NCBI GenBank assembly: GCA_029262295.1
Contig: JAJCZR010000037.1
Span: 1 to 64,000, forward strand
From: Deltaproteobacteria bacterium
Lineage (GTDB): Bacteria > Desulfobacterota_D > UBA1144 > Nemesobacterales > Nemesobacteraceae
Direction: 5' to 3'
Length of the DNA: 64,000 nucleotides
Shown here: positions 52,077 through 59,676 of the stretch, piece after piece
How positions within the stretch are numbered: the first letter of the stretch is position 1
How the letters are laid out: each line of letters starts with the position of its first letter
The notes under the pieces: generated by a model
Told to the model about the DNA's origin: nothing
The model's input: only the letters and a program-made list of their open reading frames with translations
Database searches by the model: none
Program-made: the position numbers and the translations under genes

Positions 52077-52532
52077 CTAATTTTTGAACAGTTTAAAAAT
52101 TCCAAGGCCCCCAATAAATGTAAAAAAGATTGAGATTAATCCAGCACTAATAAAACCAACCCATTTCACCCCTGGTTCTAAGACTGCAATATTGGGATCT
52201 TCAGTTGAGTAGTACACCCTAACCTTTTTTCCAACGGGATAGCGGTCACGCTTTTTTCTTGCAGAATCACCAAACACCTTTGCCACAAAGCCAACATCAT
52301 GGCTCGTGTAAGTTCTTTGATTGACACTATACTCGTAAGTAATTCTGTGTTTTCTTTTACCTGGCCCTCTCCAAACTTTTGATTTCAGAACTACACCTTC
52401 GGTTGTCGGCCATGAAAGACTCTCATTAGCCAATGGAAAGTCTTTGGTTGTTTTCCATATACCTAAAACACCGCCTAATAAGAAAAACAACAGTAAAAAA
52501 GCTATTAATAATTTTGGGAGAAAAGTTTTCAT
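52077..52532 (-). CDS. DUF3592 membrane protein
   Basis: 151 aa from the ATG at 52532; the track's start is a TTG eight codons earlier. Two transmembrane helices (about 8-27 and 125-145) flank a small periplasmic domain with SWPTTEGVVLKSKV, EYSVNQRTYTSHDV and YPVGKKVRVYYSTEDPNIAVLEPG, the DUF3592 pattern. The family's function is unknown. It stands alone. Confidence 0.82.
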   Translation of the reverse strand: MKTFLPKLLIAFLLLFFLLGGVLGIWKTTKDFPLANESLSWPTTEGVVLKSKVWRGPGKRKHRITYEYSVNQRTYTSHDVGFVAKVFGDSARKKRDRYPVGKKVRVYYSTEDPNIAVLEPGVKWVGFISAGLISIFFTFIGGLGIFKLFKN

Positions 52533-52636
52533 CAGATGTTTATAATTATAAGACAATTATTAACTTCTAATATGAAAAGAAAGAGTTTGAATCAGGATGA
52601 TACTCTATTTTAGATATATAAGTTTAGTTAGTTAAG

Positions 52637-52671
52637 TTTAAGTCGGGAATAAAAGTCCCCGAGCTTAAGTT
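52637..52671. other. GC-rich bulged hairpin downstream of a lipoprotein gene
   Basis: AAGTCGGGA and TCCCCGAGCTT pair as an extended stem with two single-base bulges and loop ATAAAAG; further A/T pairs extend it at both ends. It stands out as GC-rich in AT-rich surroundings. On the minus strand it lies about 30 bases after the stop of the lipoprotein gene but has no T-run, so it is not a standard terminator. It might be a 3'-end stabiliser or a structured RNA. Confidence 0.4.
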
Positions 52672-52703
52672 ACCCGGAGACTAGTAGTTTTTAATTATTT
52701 TTA

Positions 52704-53099
52704 TTATTCAACAGTAATTATCCAGGCTCTCTGATTACCACTCACAGTTCCTTTCAGCTCGACATCCTGTTTATTACCAGCCTGAATCCTTTCAATAGTT
52801 TCAGCGTTTGCATTTACTGCATAAACATTTCCCTGCTTGGATCTGGTATCAAGAAAAACATGGGCATGAGAAGTCTTTCCCACACATGGTTCACTAGCAA
52901 CTATAGGTTCTACAGTACCATTTTCATAATCAGGAAGTAGACAAATAACATTCCCTTTATGTATATCACCTGCATGTACACTGTCTGCAGAAGCAGAAGT
53001 ATCGGCAGTATCAGCAGCAGGTCTTGCACAAGAAATAACAATAAGACCTACAAACAAGATAAAAACTAAACTTAAACAAGTTGTAACAGATTTTGACAT
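52704..53099 (-). CDS. Small lipoprotein of unknown function
   Basis: 131 aa. Signal sequence with lipobox LIVISC, then an Ala/Ser/Asp-rich spacer (TADTSASADSVHAGDIH) and a compact domain with two cysteines (VICLLPDY, ASEPCVGK), a His pair (SHAHVFLD) and a C-terminal KGTVSGNQRAWIITVE strand. The ribosome site is excellent (AGGAGG, 6 bp before the ATG). It resembles no family I know; the small C-terminal domain looks OB-like. It is probably anchored at the outer membrane. Confidence 0.65.
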   Translation of the reverse strand: MSKSVTTCLSLVFILFVGLIVISCARPAADTADTSASADSVHAGDIHKGNVICLLPDYENGTVEPIVASEPCVGKTSHAHVFLDTRSKQGNVYAVNANAETIERIQAGNKQDVELKGTVSGNQRAWIITVE

Positions 53100-53234
53100 A
53101 TTTAACCTCCTGGATATTTTTATTAACTTTAATTTCCTTTATTAATACAACCTTAACACAAATGGTATTTAGTATCCATTTTTTTATTTAAGTTAAAGTA
53201 TCACTATTTATACACTTTTCATCTGAAAAAAGAT

Positions 53235-54638
53235 CTATTTTTTTATATTAAGTTCAATTATCTTGTTCTTTAATTCTTCTCTTTTAATTTTATATTCAGA
53301 TTCTTTTATGCCATCCAGTTCAAATAAGTCGTCTATTCTCGCAATCTCTTTAATCAACCCTTCTCTTGAATAAACACAATCTTTAGGTTCAGACTTTGAA
53401 TTAAACCGGGAGTAAAATATTCCAGCAAGAATAAAAATCCCAAATAATACAATTGGAATATATTTTTTAAATTCTCTGAAAACAAATACTCCATCAAATA
53501 AAATTAGAACTGACTCGTCTTTTGATAAACCTGATCTCTCATACTTATCAAAAGTATCGTTTTCAATCACTACTTCCTGAGAATTTCCCATACCTTCAAC
53601 CTGTGCTTCAACACCATCTTTCTTCTTCAAAACTATAAGGCTATTGATGTTGTAAGCAGATTCAATTTTGAGCGAAGTTGATAGGCTCTGCAAAGGTAAC
53701 TCATAGCTTAAAACCACATTTCTAAACCCCGGGTTCACAGCAGTTGTATCAAAATATTTGTCCCCATTTTTTATAACATTTTCTGGGTTTATGCCATTTA
53801 GGAAATTTACATTTTTTGCATCTTCTGGAACTTTAAAGGCAAGAGTTTTTCTCTGTGAATTATCACCTTCTATCTTGCTACCAACAAAAATAGTGTTTGA
53901 TGAATTCAAAAGTTCATAGATATTTGTAATGCTCACAGACTTTTCATCAGATGCAGGATAAATAATTACATGAAGGTTATTTATAGAAATATTTTTTTCG
54001 GACTCGGTTGAATTAAAGACGGGTAGTTCAAGTGAAATAATATCCTGATTGGGGGCAAAAACCATTTTACTGGAAGTGTATTGTGCCTGCTGATAAAGGA
54101 CTGTGAGTTCATAACTCCTATTCCAGTCTAGCCCACTAAAGGTAAAGTTGCCGTTAGCATCCACTTTTTTAAAACTCTCGCCCTGCTCCACATCACCAAG
54201 ATATGATCTTAAAACTATCTCCACATCACTGGCATTTTGCGAAGTTGTCTCATTTACTATTGTTCCTTTTATTGTTCCTTTCTCAGAGAGACCATCTTTC
54301 AGATCAAAATTCAAAAGATAATTAGACACTTTTTCGGCTTCACTTTGGGATAAGTTCATTGGAGGCATTGGAGGAAAACCCTGATTAACCGGCACTTTAC
54401 CCTTTTTTTGATAGATAAGCTGAGGGTTTATTGCCCATTTAATTATCTCTTCAGTGCTATATTTATTTTTAAGATTATTAAGATCAGGGCCAACAAATAT
54501 TCCTCTTCCTATTGTATGGCACCTCACGCACCTTTTTTCCAGAAATAGTTCTTCCCCGGATTTCTGAACCTGCTGTGAGTAGGCACTTATTGGAATGAAT
54601 AAAAATATCTGTATTAATAATAAATATATAATTTTCAT
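53235..54638 (-). CDS. Membrane-anchored cytochrome c with carboxypeptidase-regulatory-like domain
   Basis: 467 aa. Signal peptide to about residue 21; class I cytochrome c with CVRCH (37-41), a GPDLNNL segment and candidate Met ligand in PPMPPMNLS; then a carboxypeptidase-regulatory-like beta-sandwich (about 124-200); a long linking region; a transmembrane helix (about 396-414) and a helical cytoplasmic tail. It ends the ccm operon and is a likely client of the maturation system. Its tail echoes the CcmI-like protein encoded next to it. Confidence 0.85.
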   Translation of the reverse strand: MKIIYLLLIQIFLFIPISAYSQQVQKSGEELFLEKRCVRCHTIGRGIFVGPDLNNLKNKYSTEEIIKWAINPQLIYQKKGKVPVNQGFPPMPPMNLSQSEAEKVSNYLLNFDLKDGLSEKGTIKGTIVNETTSQNASDVEIVLRSYLGDVEQGESFKKVDANGNFTFSGLDWNRSYELTVLYQQAQYTSSKMVFAPNQDIISLELPVFNSTESEKNISINNLHVIIYPASDEKSVSITNIYELLNSSNTIFVGSKIEGDNSQRKTLAFKVPEDAKNVNFLNGINPENVIKNGDKYFDTTAVNPGFRNVVLSYELPLQSLSTSLKIESAYNINSLIVLKKKDGVEAQVEGMGNSQEVVIENDTFDKYERSGLSKDESVLILFDGVFVFREFKKYIPIVLFGIFILAGIFYSRFNSKSEPKDCVYSREGLIKEIARIDDLFELDGIKESEYKIKREELKNKIIELNIKK

Positions 54639-54654
54639 TTTCTGGTAAATAAAA

Positions 54655-55008
54655 TCAGGAATTTACTTTTCTAAAGGCAAGAATTTCTTTTTCGATCTGT
54701 TCATCAACTTTCTTAATATCAGTGTCTTCTTTAATATTATCTATTTTTTCAATTACAGATGCTGCTTTTAATTTATATTCCTTAAGAAGTTGCTGATAAT
54801 CTTTTTCATTTAACTTTCCAAGACCATAATCAAACTCTATGTCTTTTATTTCGGATAAATATAAATCTTTTTGTTCCACCAGCTTTTCAAGTATCTCAGT
54901 AGAATGGTCGGTTGCCTCTAAGCTATTGTTTTTTCCTCTGAAGAAGTAAGGGTATGAAACATAAAAAGACACAATTAGAACCAAAAATATTATTATGAAT
55001 TGTTCCAT
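54655..55008 (-). CDS. ccmI: CcmI-like N-terminal membrane protein
   Basis: 117 aa from the ATG at 55008, which lies 1 bp after the ccmF stop; the track's start, 29 codons earlier, is inside ccmF. One membrane helix (residues 3-23) and a helical domain with the CcmI pattern LSEIKDIEFDYGLGKLNEKDYQQLL. It lacks the TPR part of full CcmI, so only the membrane/coiled-coil module is present. CcmI helps bring apocytochrome c to CcmF/H. Confidence 0.8.
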   Translation of the reverse strand: MEQFIIIFLVLIVSFYVSYPYFFRGKNNSLEATDHSTEILEKLVEQKDLYLSEIKDIEFDYGLGKLNEKDYQQLLKEYKLKAASVIEKIDNIKEDTDIKKVDEQIEKEILAFRKVNS

Positions 55009-55009
55009 T

Positions 55010-57010
55010 TTAAGAAGTTTTTCTCCTGGTCCCGGATATCTCAGGAATAAATGAATGAAATCTCGCAAACTTAACCCCGGGCCACATTGCAACAAGTGCT
55101 CCTAATAATATAAAGATACCCCCGCCCCATATCCAACTCACCATTGGATTCAAAAGTGCCCTGATGCTGGCCCTTCCATCATCTGTGGAATTTGAGAGTA
55201 TTAAATAAAGGTCATCTCTAATTGTAGACCGAAGTGCCACTTCAGTTTCCTGGTTAATTTCCCTGTTGCCTTCATATTTATATATATTTTTTTCTGGTGT
55301 CATATTTCCAAGATTTTTATTTCCATCAAATAAGGCTAAAGTTGCAACCGTGCCATCTTTTGCATCATTAGAGAATGTTTTTACACCTTCAAAAACGAGT
55401 GTATATCTTCCAAGATCAAAAGAATCCCCTTTTGATAAGACCACTTCCCTCTGTGTCAAAAAAACTGAAGAGGAGGTTATTCCAATTACAATTAGAACTA
55501 CTCCAAGATGAATTATATATCCACCGTATCTCCTTCTGTTTTTTGAAACAAGATTGGAAAAAGCAACAAGATAATTTTCGCCCCTTTTGCTTCTAACTTT
55601 TACCCCTCTGAAAAATTCAATAAAAATTGTGGATGTAACAAATGCACATATAGAAAATGTGGCAACTGCCACAAATTCCCTTATACCTAAAATCAAAAGA
55701 AGTATTCCAGTTGCAATACCAAAAATAGCAGGGATCAAAAAGTTCTTTTTTAGATTATTGGGAGATGCCTTACGCCATGATATGAGCGGCCCGACACCCA
55801 TAAGTAATATTAACACGAGACCAATTGGCACATTCACCTTATTAAAATATGGGGGGCCAACCAGAATTTTATTACCTGTAATAGCTTCCGACAAAATCGG
55901 AAATATTGTTCCCAGAAATACGGTAAATGCAGCAGCAAGAAATAAAAGGTTATTAAAAACAAATGCACTTTCTCTTGAAAGAAGAGAATCAAACTTCTCC
56001 TTGCTTTCAAACTCTTTTAATCGATATGTAAATATTGAAAATGAAAATAGAAGTATAAATGCAATAAATCCAAGAAATAATGGACCTATATCAGACTGGG
56101 CAAATGAATGAACTGAGGATACAATTCCGCTTCTGGTAAGAAAAGTGCCAAAGATTGTGAGAAAAAAAGTAATAATCAATAAAATTATATTCCACTTTTT
56201 AAACATCCCCTTTCTTTCCTGGATCATAATTGAGTGAAGAAAAGCTGTGCCGGCAAGCCAAGGCATAAAAGCAGCATTTTCCACTGGGTCCCATGCCCAG
56301 TAGCCTCCCCATCCAAGCTCCAGATATGCCCATCTAGCTCCTAAGAGCAAACCAACACTTAGAAATGTCCAGGCAAAAAGTGCCCATTTTCTAGAGTTTC
56401 TTATCCAGTTGTCATCCAGTTTTCCACTGATAAGAGCGGCCATTCCAAAAGCAAAAGGTATGGATATTCCAACATAACCTATGTACAAGGTAAGAGGATG
56501 TATTGCCATATAGCCGTTTTGCAATATTGGGTTAAGTCCCCTGCCCTCATTTGGAATAAAATCCAGTTTCTCAAAAGGGTTTTCTACATAGGTAATCAAA
56601 AATAGAAAAAAAAGTGATATTACAGCCAAGGTGGCATTAACATAAGGTTGAAAATCCCTGTCCTTATTTCTGTTTTGAATTACAACAACAGCTGTAAACC
56701 CGGAAAGGATAATAGACCAAAGCAGAAGTGAACCCGCTTGCCCTGCCCAGAGTGAAGAAATCCTGTATATAAGTGGAAGATCTGTGCTTGTATTTAGAGC
56801 AACATATTTTATTGAAAAATTAAGTGTTATAAGCTCATAGATTAATGAACCACCGGCGAAAAGAAGCAAAAGAAAAATTGCAATTAAACCATTTTCAGCG
56901 CTCTTAACAAAACTTCTGTTTCTTTTTTTTACTCCGATTATCGAAAAAACAAGTGAATAAATAGAGATAAAGAAGGACAGAAGTATTGATATACTTCCAA
57001 TTTCAGACAT
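55010..57010 (-). CDS. ccmF: Cytochrome c haem lyase subunit CcmF
   Basis: 666 aa polytopic membrane protein. The tryptophan-rich haem-handling motif is GWGGYWAWDPVENAAFMPW, preceded by SLWAGQAGSLLLWS; the Trp-rich WWD-type domain plus later conserved His positions are those of CcmF. It attaches haem from CcmE to apocytochrome c. Its ATG overlaps the last bases of ccmE. Length and order are normal for System I. Confidence 0.95.
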   Translation of the reverse strand: MSEIGSISILLSFFISIYSLVFSIIGVKKRNRSFVKSAENGLIAIFLLLLFAGGSLIYELITLNFSIKYVALNTSTDLPLIYRISSLWAGQAGSLLLWSIILSGFTAVVVIQNRNKDRDFQPYVNATLAVISLFFLFLITYVENPFEKLDFIPNEGRGLNPILQNGYMAIHPLTLYIGYVGISIPFAFGMAALISGKLDDNWIRNSRKWALFAWTFLSVGLLLGARWAYLELGWGGYWAWDPVENAAFMPWLAGTAFLHSIMIQERKGMFKKWNIILLIITFFLTIFGTFLTRSGIVSSVHSFAQSDIGPLFLGFIAFILLFSFSIFTYRLKEFESKEKFDSLLSRESAFVFNNLLFLAAAFTVFLGTIFPILSEAITGNKILVGPPYFNKVNVPIGLVLILLMGVGPLISWRKASPNNLKKNFLIPAIFGIATGILLLILGIREFVAVATFSICAFVTSTIFIEFFRGVKVRSKRGENYLVAFSNLVSKNRRRYGGYIIHLGVVLIVIGITSSSVFLTQREVVLSKGDSFDLGRYTLVFEGVKTFSNDAKDGTVATLALFDGNKNLGNMTPEKNIYKYEGNREINQETEVALRSTIRDDLYLILSNSTDDGRASIRALLNPMVSWIWGGGIFILLGALVAMWPGVKFARFHSFIPEISGTRRKTS

Positions 57011-57441
57011 TAACCCTTTTCCTTTTTATACTGATAACCATTGGGGTTTTTAAGCTGATCTTCACCCTCATATTTGGTTGGACATTTGGCCAGCAAAAGA
57101 TCGGCCTTAAAAATATTTTGTTCGTTTAGTGTACCTTCGACAACTGCTTCTACATCATCTGCAAAAATATCAGGCACTATTCCCTGATACTCAACATCTA
57201 CCACAGCATCGCCATCTGTAATCTTAAACTTCAAAGATCGGTCAATATTATTATCAATTGATCCCGTAACGACTGTTCCTGAAACCCTGACCTTATCATT
57301 ATAAACTTCTGGGACTTTAGTAATAAGTTCATCAATAGTCAGATAATAAACAAATGTATCTTTTACACCTGCAAATACGAGGTAGGAAATACCTGTTACT
57401 ACAACCAAAATTGCTATTATTATTTTATATTTACCTTTCAT
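57010..57441 (-). CDS. ccmE: Haem chaperone CcmE, CxxxY variant
   Basis: 143 aa. N-terminal membrane helix (about 7-26), then the OB-fold domain (VSGTVVTGSIDNN, LKFKITDGDAVVDVEYQGIVPDIFADD). At the haem-binding site where E. coli has LAKHDENY, this protein has LLAKCPTKYEG: the His is a Cys, giving the CxxxY motif known from delta-proteobacterial and archaeal 'System I*' CcmE. CcmE carries haem from CcmC to CcmF. The leader contains the G/T-rich repeat tract (57446-57503). Confidence 0.93.
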   Translation of the reverse strand: MKGKYKIIIAILVVVTGISYLVFAGVKDTFVYYLTIDELITKVPEVYNDKVRVSGTVVTGSIDNNIDRSLKFKITDGDAVVDVEYQGIVPDIFADDVEAVVEGTLNEQNIFKADLLLAKCPTKYEGEDQLKNPNGYQYKKEKG

Positions 57442-57445
57442 TTTT

Positions 57446-57503
57446 CCTAATCCTTAACCACTAACTGTTAACCACTAATCCCCAACACCTAAAACCTAAT
57501 CCC
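57446..57503 (-). repeat. G/T-rich 'TTAG' repeat tract in the ccmD-ccmE gap
   Basis: On the minus strand the leader of ccmE reads as TTAG-type units: GGATTAGG, TTTTAGG, TGTTGGGGATTAG, TGGTTAACAGTTAG, TGGTTAAGGATTAGG, ending five bases before the ccmE ATG. It includes the ccmD stop and probably the ccmE ribosome site (AAGGA). The same style of tract is found at 47689-47720. On RNA, runs of G could pair or form unusual structures. Confidence 0.55.
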
Positions 57504-57618
57504 TATTCTTATAAGATTCAATCTCTTTATTAAGAGAATCGGCTCTCAATTTCAAATAGACTACATAAACAGTGATAGAGACCCAAACAATAATATTAGA
57601 CCATAAAAGATATCCCAC
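57496..57618 (-). CDS. ccmD: Haem exporter protein CcmD (small, not in the ORF track)
   Basis: 40 aa starting at a GTG whose first base is the last base of the ccmC stop (TAGTG). It is a single transmembrane helix (WSNIIVWVSITVYVVYLKLR) followed by a short charged tail (ADSLNKEIESYKN), the CcmD topology. CcmD binds the CcmABC complex and helps release haem-loaded CcmE. Position between ccmC and ccmE, exactly where ccmD belongs, supports the call; the protein is too short for the ORF track. Confidence 0.8.
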   Translation of the reverse strand: MGYLLWSNIIVWVSITVYVVYLKLRADSLNKEIESYKNRD

Positions 57619-58280
57619 TATTTTTCCCCACTGTATTTCAAACTTTCAAGCGTGTCTCTCATTTTGATTATTTTTATCCTTTGCTTTAAAAGTATAATAA
57701 ATAAAAGTGTAAAGGCTACGAGCGAAACCAAGAGTGTATACAACATTTCAGGAGCAATCCCGCCGCCACCTGGTCCAAAGACCACAGGTGATATTCCCCT
57801 CTTTAGCCTGGCAGATATATATACGAGAGGCAGATCAATAAAAGCAATTATAGCAAAGATGGATGAATATTTTGCAGCCCTTTCCCCTTTACCAGCTCCT
57901 GATCTCAATAGAAGATAGACTACATACAATACCCATAGTATAAATGTAGTTGTCAGCTGAGGATCCCATGTCCACCAAGTTCCCCAAACGGGTTTTGCCC
58001 AAATACTGCCTGTAATTATAGTAAGTGTTATAAAAAGCACACCAATTTCTGCTGCAGAATAGGCAATTATATCCCATTTACGTTTTTCTTTTACGAGATA
58101 CATAATACTTGCCACAAACACCACAATAAATGCTATTGTTGCAGCCCAAACCGTGCCCATATGAAAGTAGAAAATCCTCTGAATATGCCCCATAACTACC
58201 TCAGTGGGAGCATATACGAGGCTTGTGTAGGTAGCGCACAACATCGCTATAAATGTCAGGATAAACAGTATATTTTTCAT
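57618..58280 (-). CDS. ccmC: Haem exporter protein CcmC
   Basis: 220 aa, six membrane helices. The Trp-rich motif GTWWTWDPQLTTTFILWVLY and flanking His residues (QRIFYFHMGTVWAA before, GIAPEM.. after) mark CcmC, which loads haem on to CcmE. Upstream gene ccmB ends 15 bp before it. Confidence 0.95.
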   Translation of the reverse strand: MKNILFILTFIAMLCATYTSLVYAPTEVVMGHIQRIFYFHMGTVWAATIAFIVVFVASIMYLVKEKRKWDIIAYSAAEIGVLFITLTIITGSIWAKPVWGTWWTWDPQLTTTFILWVLYVVYLLLRSGAGKGERAAKYSSIFAIIAFIDLPLVYISARLKRGISPVVFGPGGGGIAPEMLYTLLVSLVAFTLLFIILLKQRIKIIKMRDTLESLKYSGEK

Positions 58281-58294
58281 GATTTATTAAGGAT

Positions 58295-58966
58295 TCAGCT
58301 GTCTTCTATTAAATATTCAAATAAAACCGCGCATGCAACCGCAAAGATTATATCGAATGTAACCAGCACCTGCAACGAAGATTTATATTGACTAAAGTCT
58401 TTTCCGTCCAGGATTGATGAGCAGATTTTAACTGAAGTTATTATTACTGGAATAATTATCGGAAATGTAAGTACCGGAAGCATAAGCTCTTTCATTTTGG
58501 TGTTAAGCGCCATTGATGAAAAAAAAGTGCCTATTGCTATAAAACCAAAAGTGCCAAGCGCCACAACACCTAAAACTGAAAGAAGGTTTGATGAAAAATC
58601 CAGATTAAAAAACAAAATAAATACGGGGATTATTATAAGTTCCATTAAGAAAACTAAGACAAAATTTGAAAGAAGCTTTCCTATGTAAATATATGTTTTA
58701 TCTGCAGGCGTAATTACTAGGCTGAGGAGGGCATCATTTTCCTTTTCAAGTGCAAAAGACCTGCTCAGGCTTAAAAGCCCTGCAAAAATAAAAGTTATCC
58801 AGAGCATTGCTGAAATAGCATTTGGAGTTATTTCTGATCTAAACTCAAAAGCAAAATTAAATATAAGAAGTATCAGTATTCCGAAGATTAGCATTATCGG
58901 AAAAATCTCTTTGGAACGAATCTCTGTAATAATATCCTTCCAAAATATTGCAGCTATTTTATTCAT
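58295..58966 (-). CDS. ccmB: Haem exporter protein CcmB
   Basis: 223 aa with six membrane helices. Start FWKDIITEIRSKEIF and the segment LSRSFALEKENDALLSLVITPADKTYIYIGK are typical of CcmB, the membrane partner of the CcmA ATPase. It overlaps nothing; 2 bp separate it from ccmA. Confidence 0.93.
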   Translation of the reverse strand: MNKIAAIFWKDIITEIRSKEIFPIMLIFGILILLIFNFAFEFRSEITPNAISAMLWITFIFAGLLSLSRSFALEKENDALLSLVITPADKTYIYIGKLLSNFVLVFLMELIIIPVFILFFNLDFSSNLLSVLGVVALGTFGFIAIGTFFSSMALNTKMKELMLPVLTFPIIIPVIITSVKICSSILDGKDFSQYKSSLQVLVTFDIIFAVACAVLFEYLIEDS

Positions 58967-58968
58967 GA

Positions 58969-59673
58969 TTAATTCTTTAAAACAGAAAAGTAGATTTCCT
59001 TAAACTCTTCTTTTCTGTAAATATTTTTTTGATCAAAGACAAGCTTACCTTTATTCAGGATCATAAGCCTGTCGCTCAGCTCCAAGCCTTCATCTATATT
59101 GTGGGTTGTCAGAAAAATTGTGTGTCCTTTGCTTTTTAGGTCACTTAAAATGCTTGAGAAACTCTCAATACCTTCCTGATCGAGCCCGTTATACGGTTCA
59201 TCCAGAAAAAGTATTTTGGGGTTGTTAATCAGTGTTCTGGCAATCGAAAGCCTTTGTTTCATTCCACTTGAAAATGTTTTCACAGGATCACTTCTTCTCT
59301 CATACAAACCAATATCCTGAAGCAATTTTCCGCAAATTTCGTCTGGTTTTTTGATAGAGTAAAAAGTTGAAATAAACTTCAGGTTTTCAAACGCGGTAAG
59401 ATTCTCATAAAGCATGTTTTGATGCGAGACAAAACCAATGATCTTTCTTATCTCATTTCTATTTTTTCCAAGATCATGCCCACTGATAACAACATTACCT
59501 TCACTTGGCTTTAATAAGGTCGAGAGTATTTTTAGTAAGGTGGATTTACCTGCTCCATTTGGCCCGAAAAGGGTTATAAAATCGCCTTTTTCAAGCCTTG
59601 CATTAAGATCACTGATAGCAGTAAGATAAGAGTAATTTTTTTTTAGGTTACTAATTTCTATTTCAAAACCCAT
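58969..59673 (-). CDS. ccmA: Haem exporter ATPase CcmA
   Basis: 234 aa ABC ATPase: Walker A FGPNGAGKST, signature FSSGMKQRLSIARTL, Walker B ILFLDEPYNGLD, H-loop LTTHN. ATP hydrolysis by CcmAB frees haem-loaded CcmE from CcmC/D. The gene context (ccmB next) distinguishes it from other ABC ATPases. First of the ccm genes, 3 bp after an epimerase gene on the same strand. Confidence 0.92.
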   Translation of the reverse strand: MGFEIEISNLKKNYSYLTAISDLNARLEKGDFITLFGPNGAGKSTLLKILSTLLKPSEGNVVISGHDLGKNRNEIRKIIGFVSHQNMLYENLTAFENLKFISTFYSIKKPDEICGKLLQDIGLYERRSDPVKTFSSGMKQRLSIARTLINNPKILFLDEPYNGLDQEGIESFSSILSDLKSKGHTIFLTTHNIDEGLELSDRLMILNKGKLVFDQKNIYRKEEFKEIYFSVLKN

Positions 59674-59676
59674 TTA

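Noticed and set aside
53159-53190. AAATGG...CCATTT hairpin followed by T-run on the plus strand
   Set aside because: No plus-strand gene ends there and on the minus strand it has no T-run; stem is only 6 bp.
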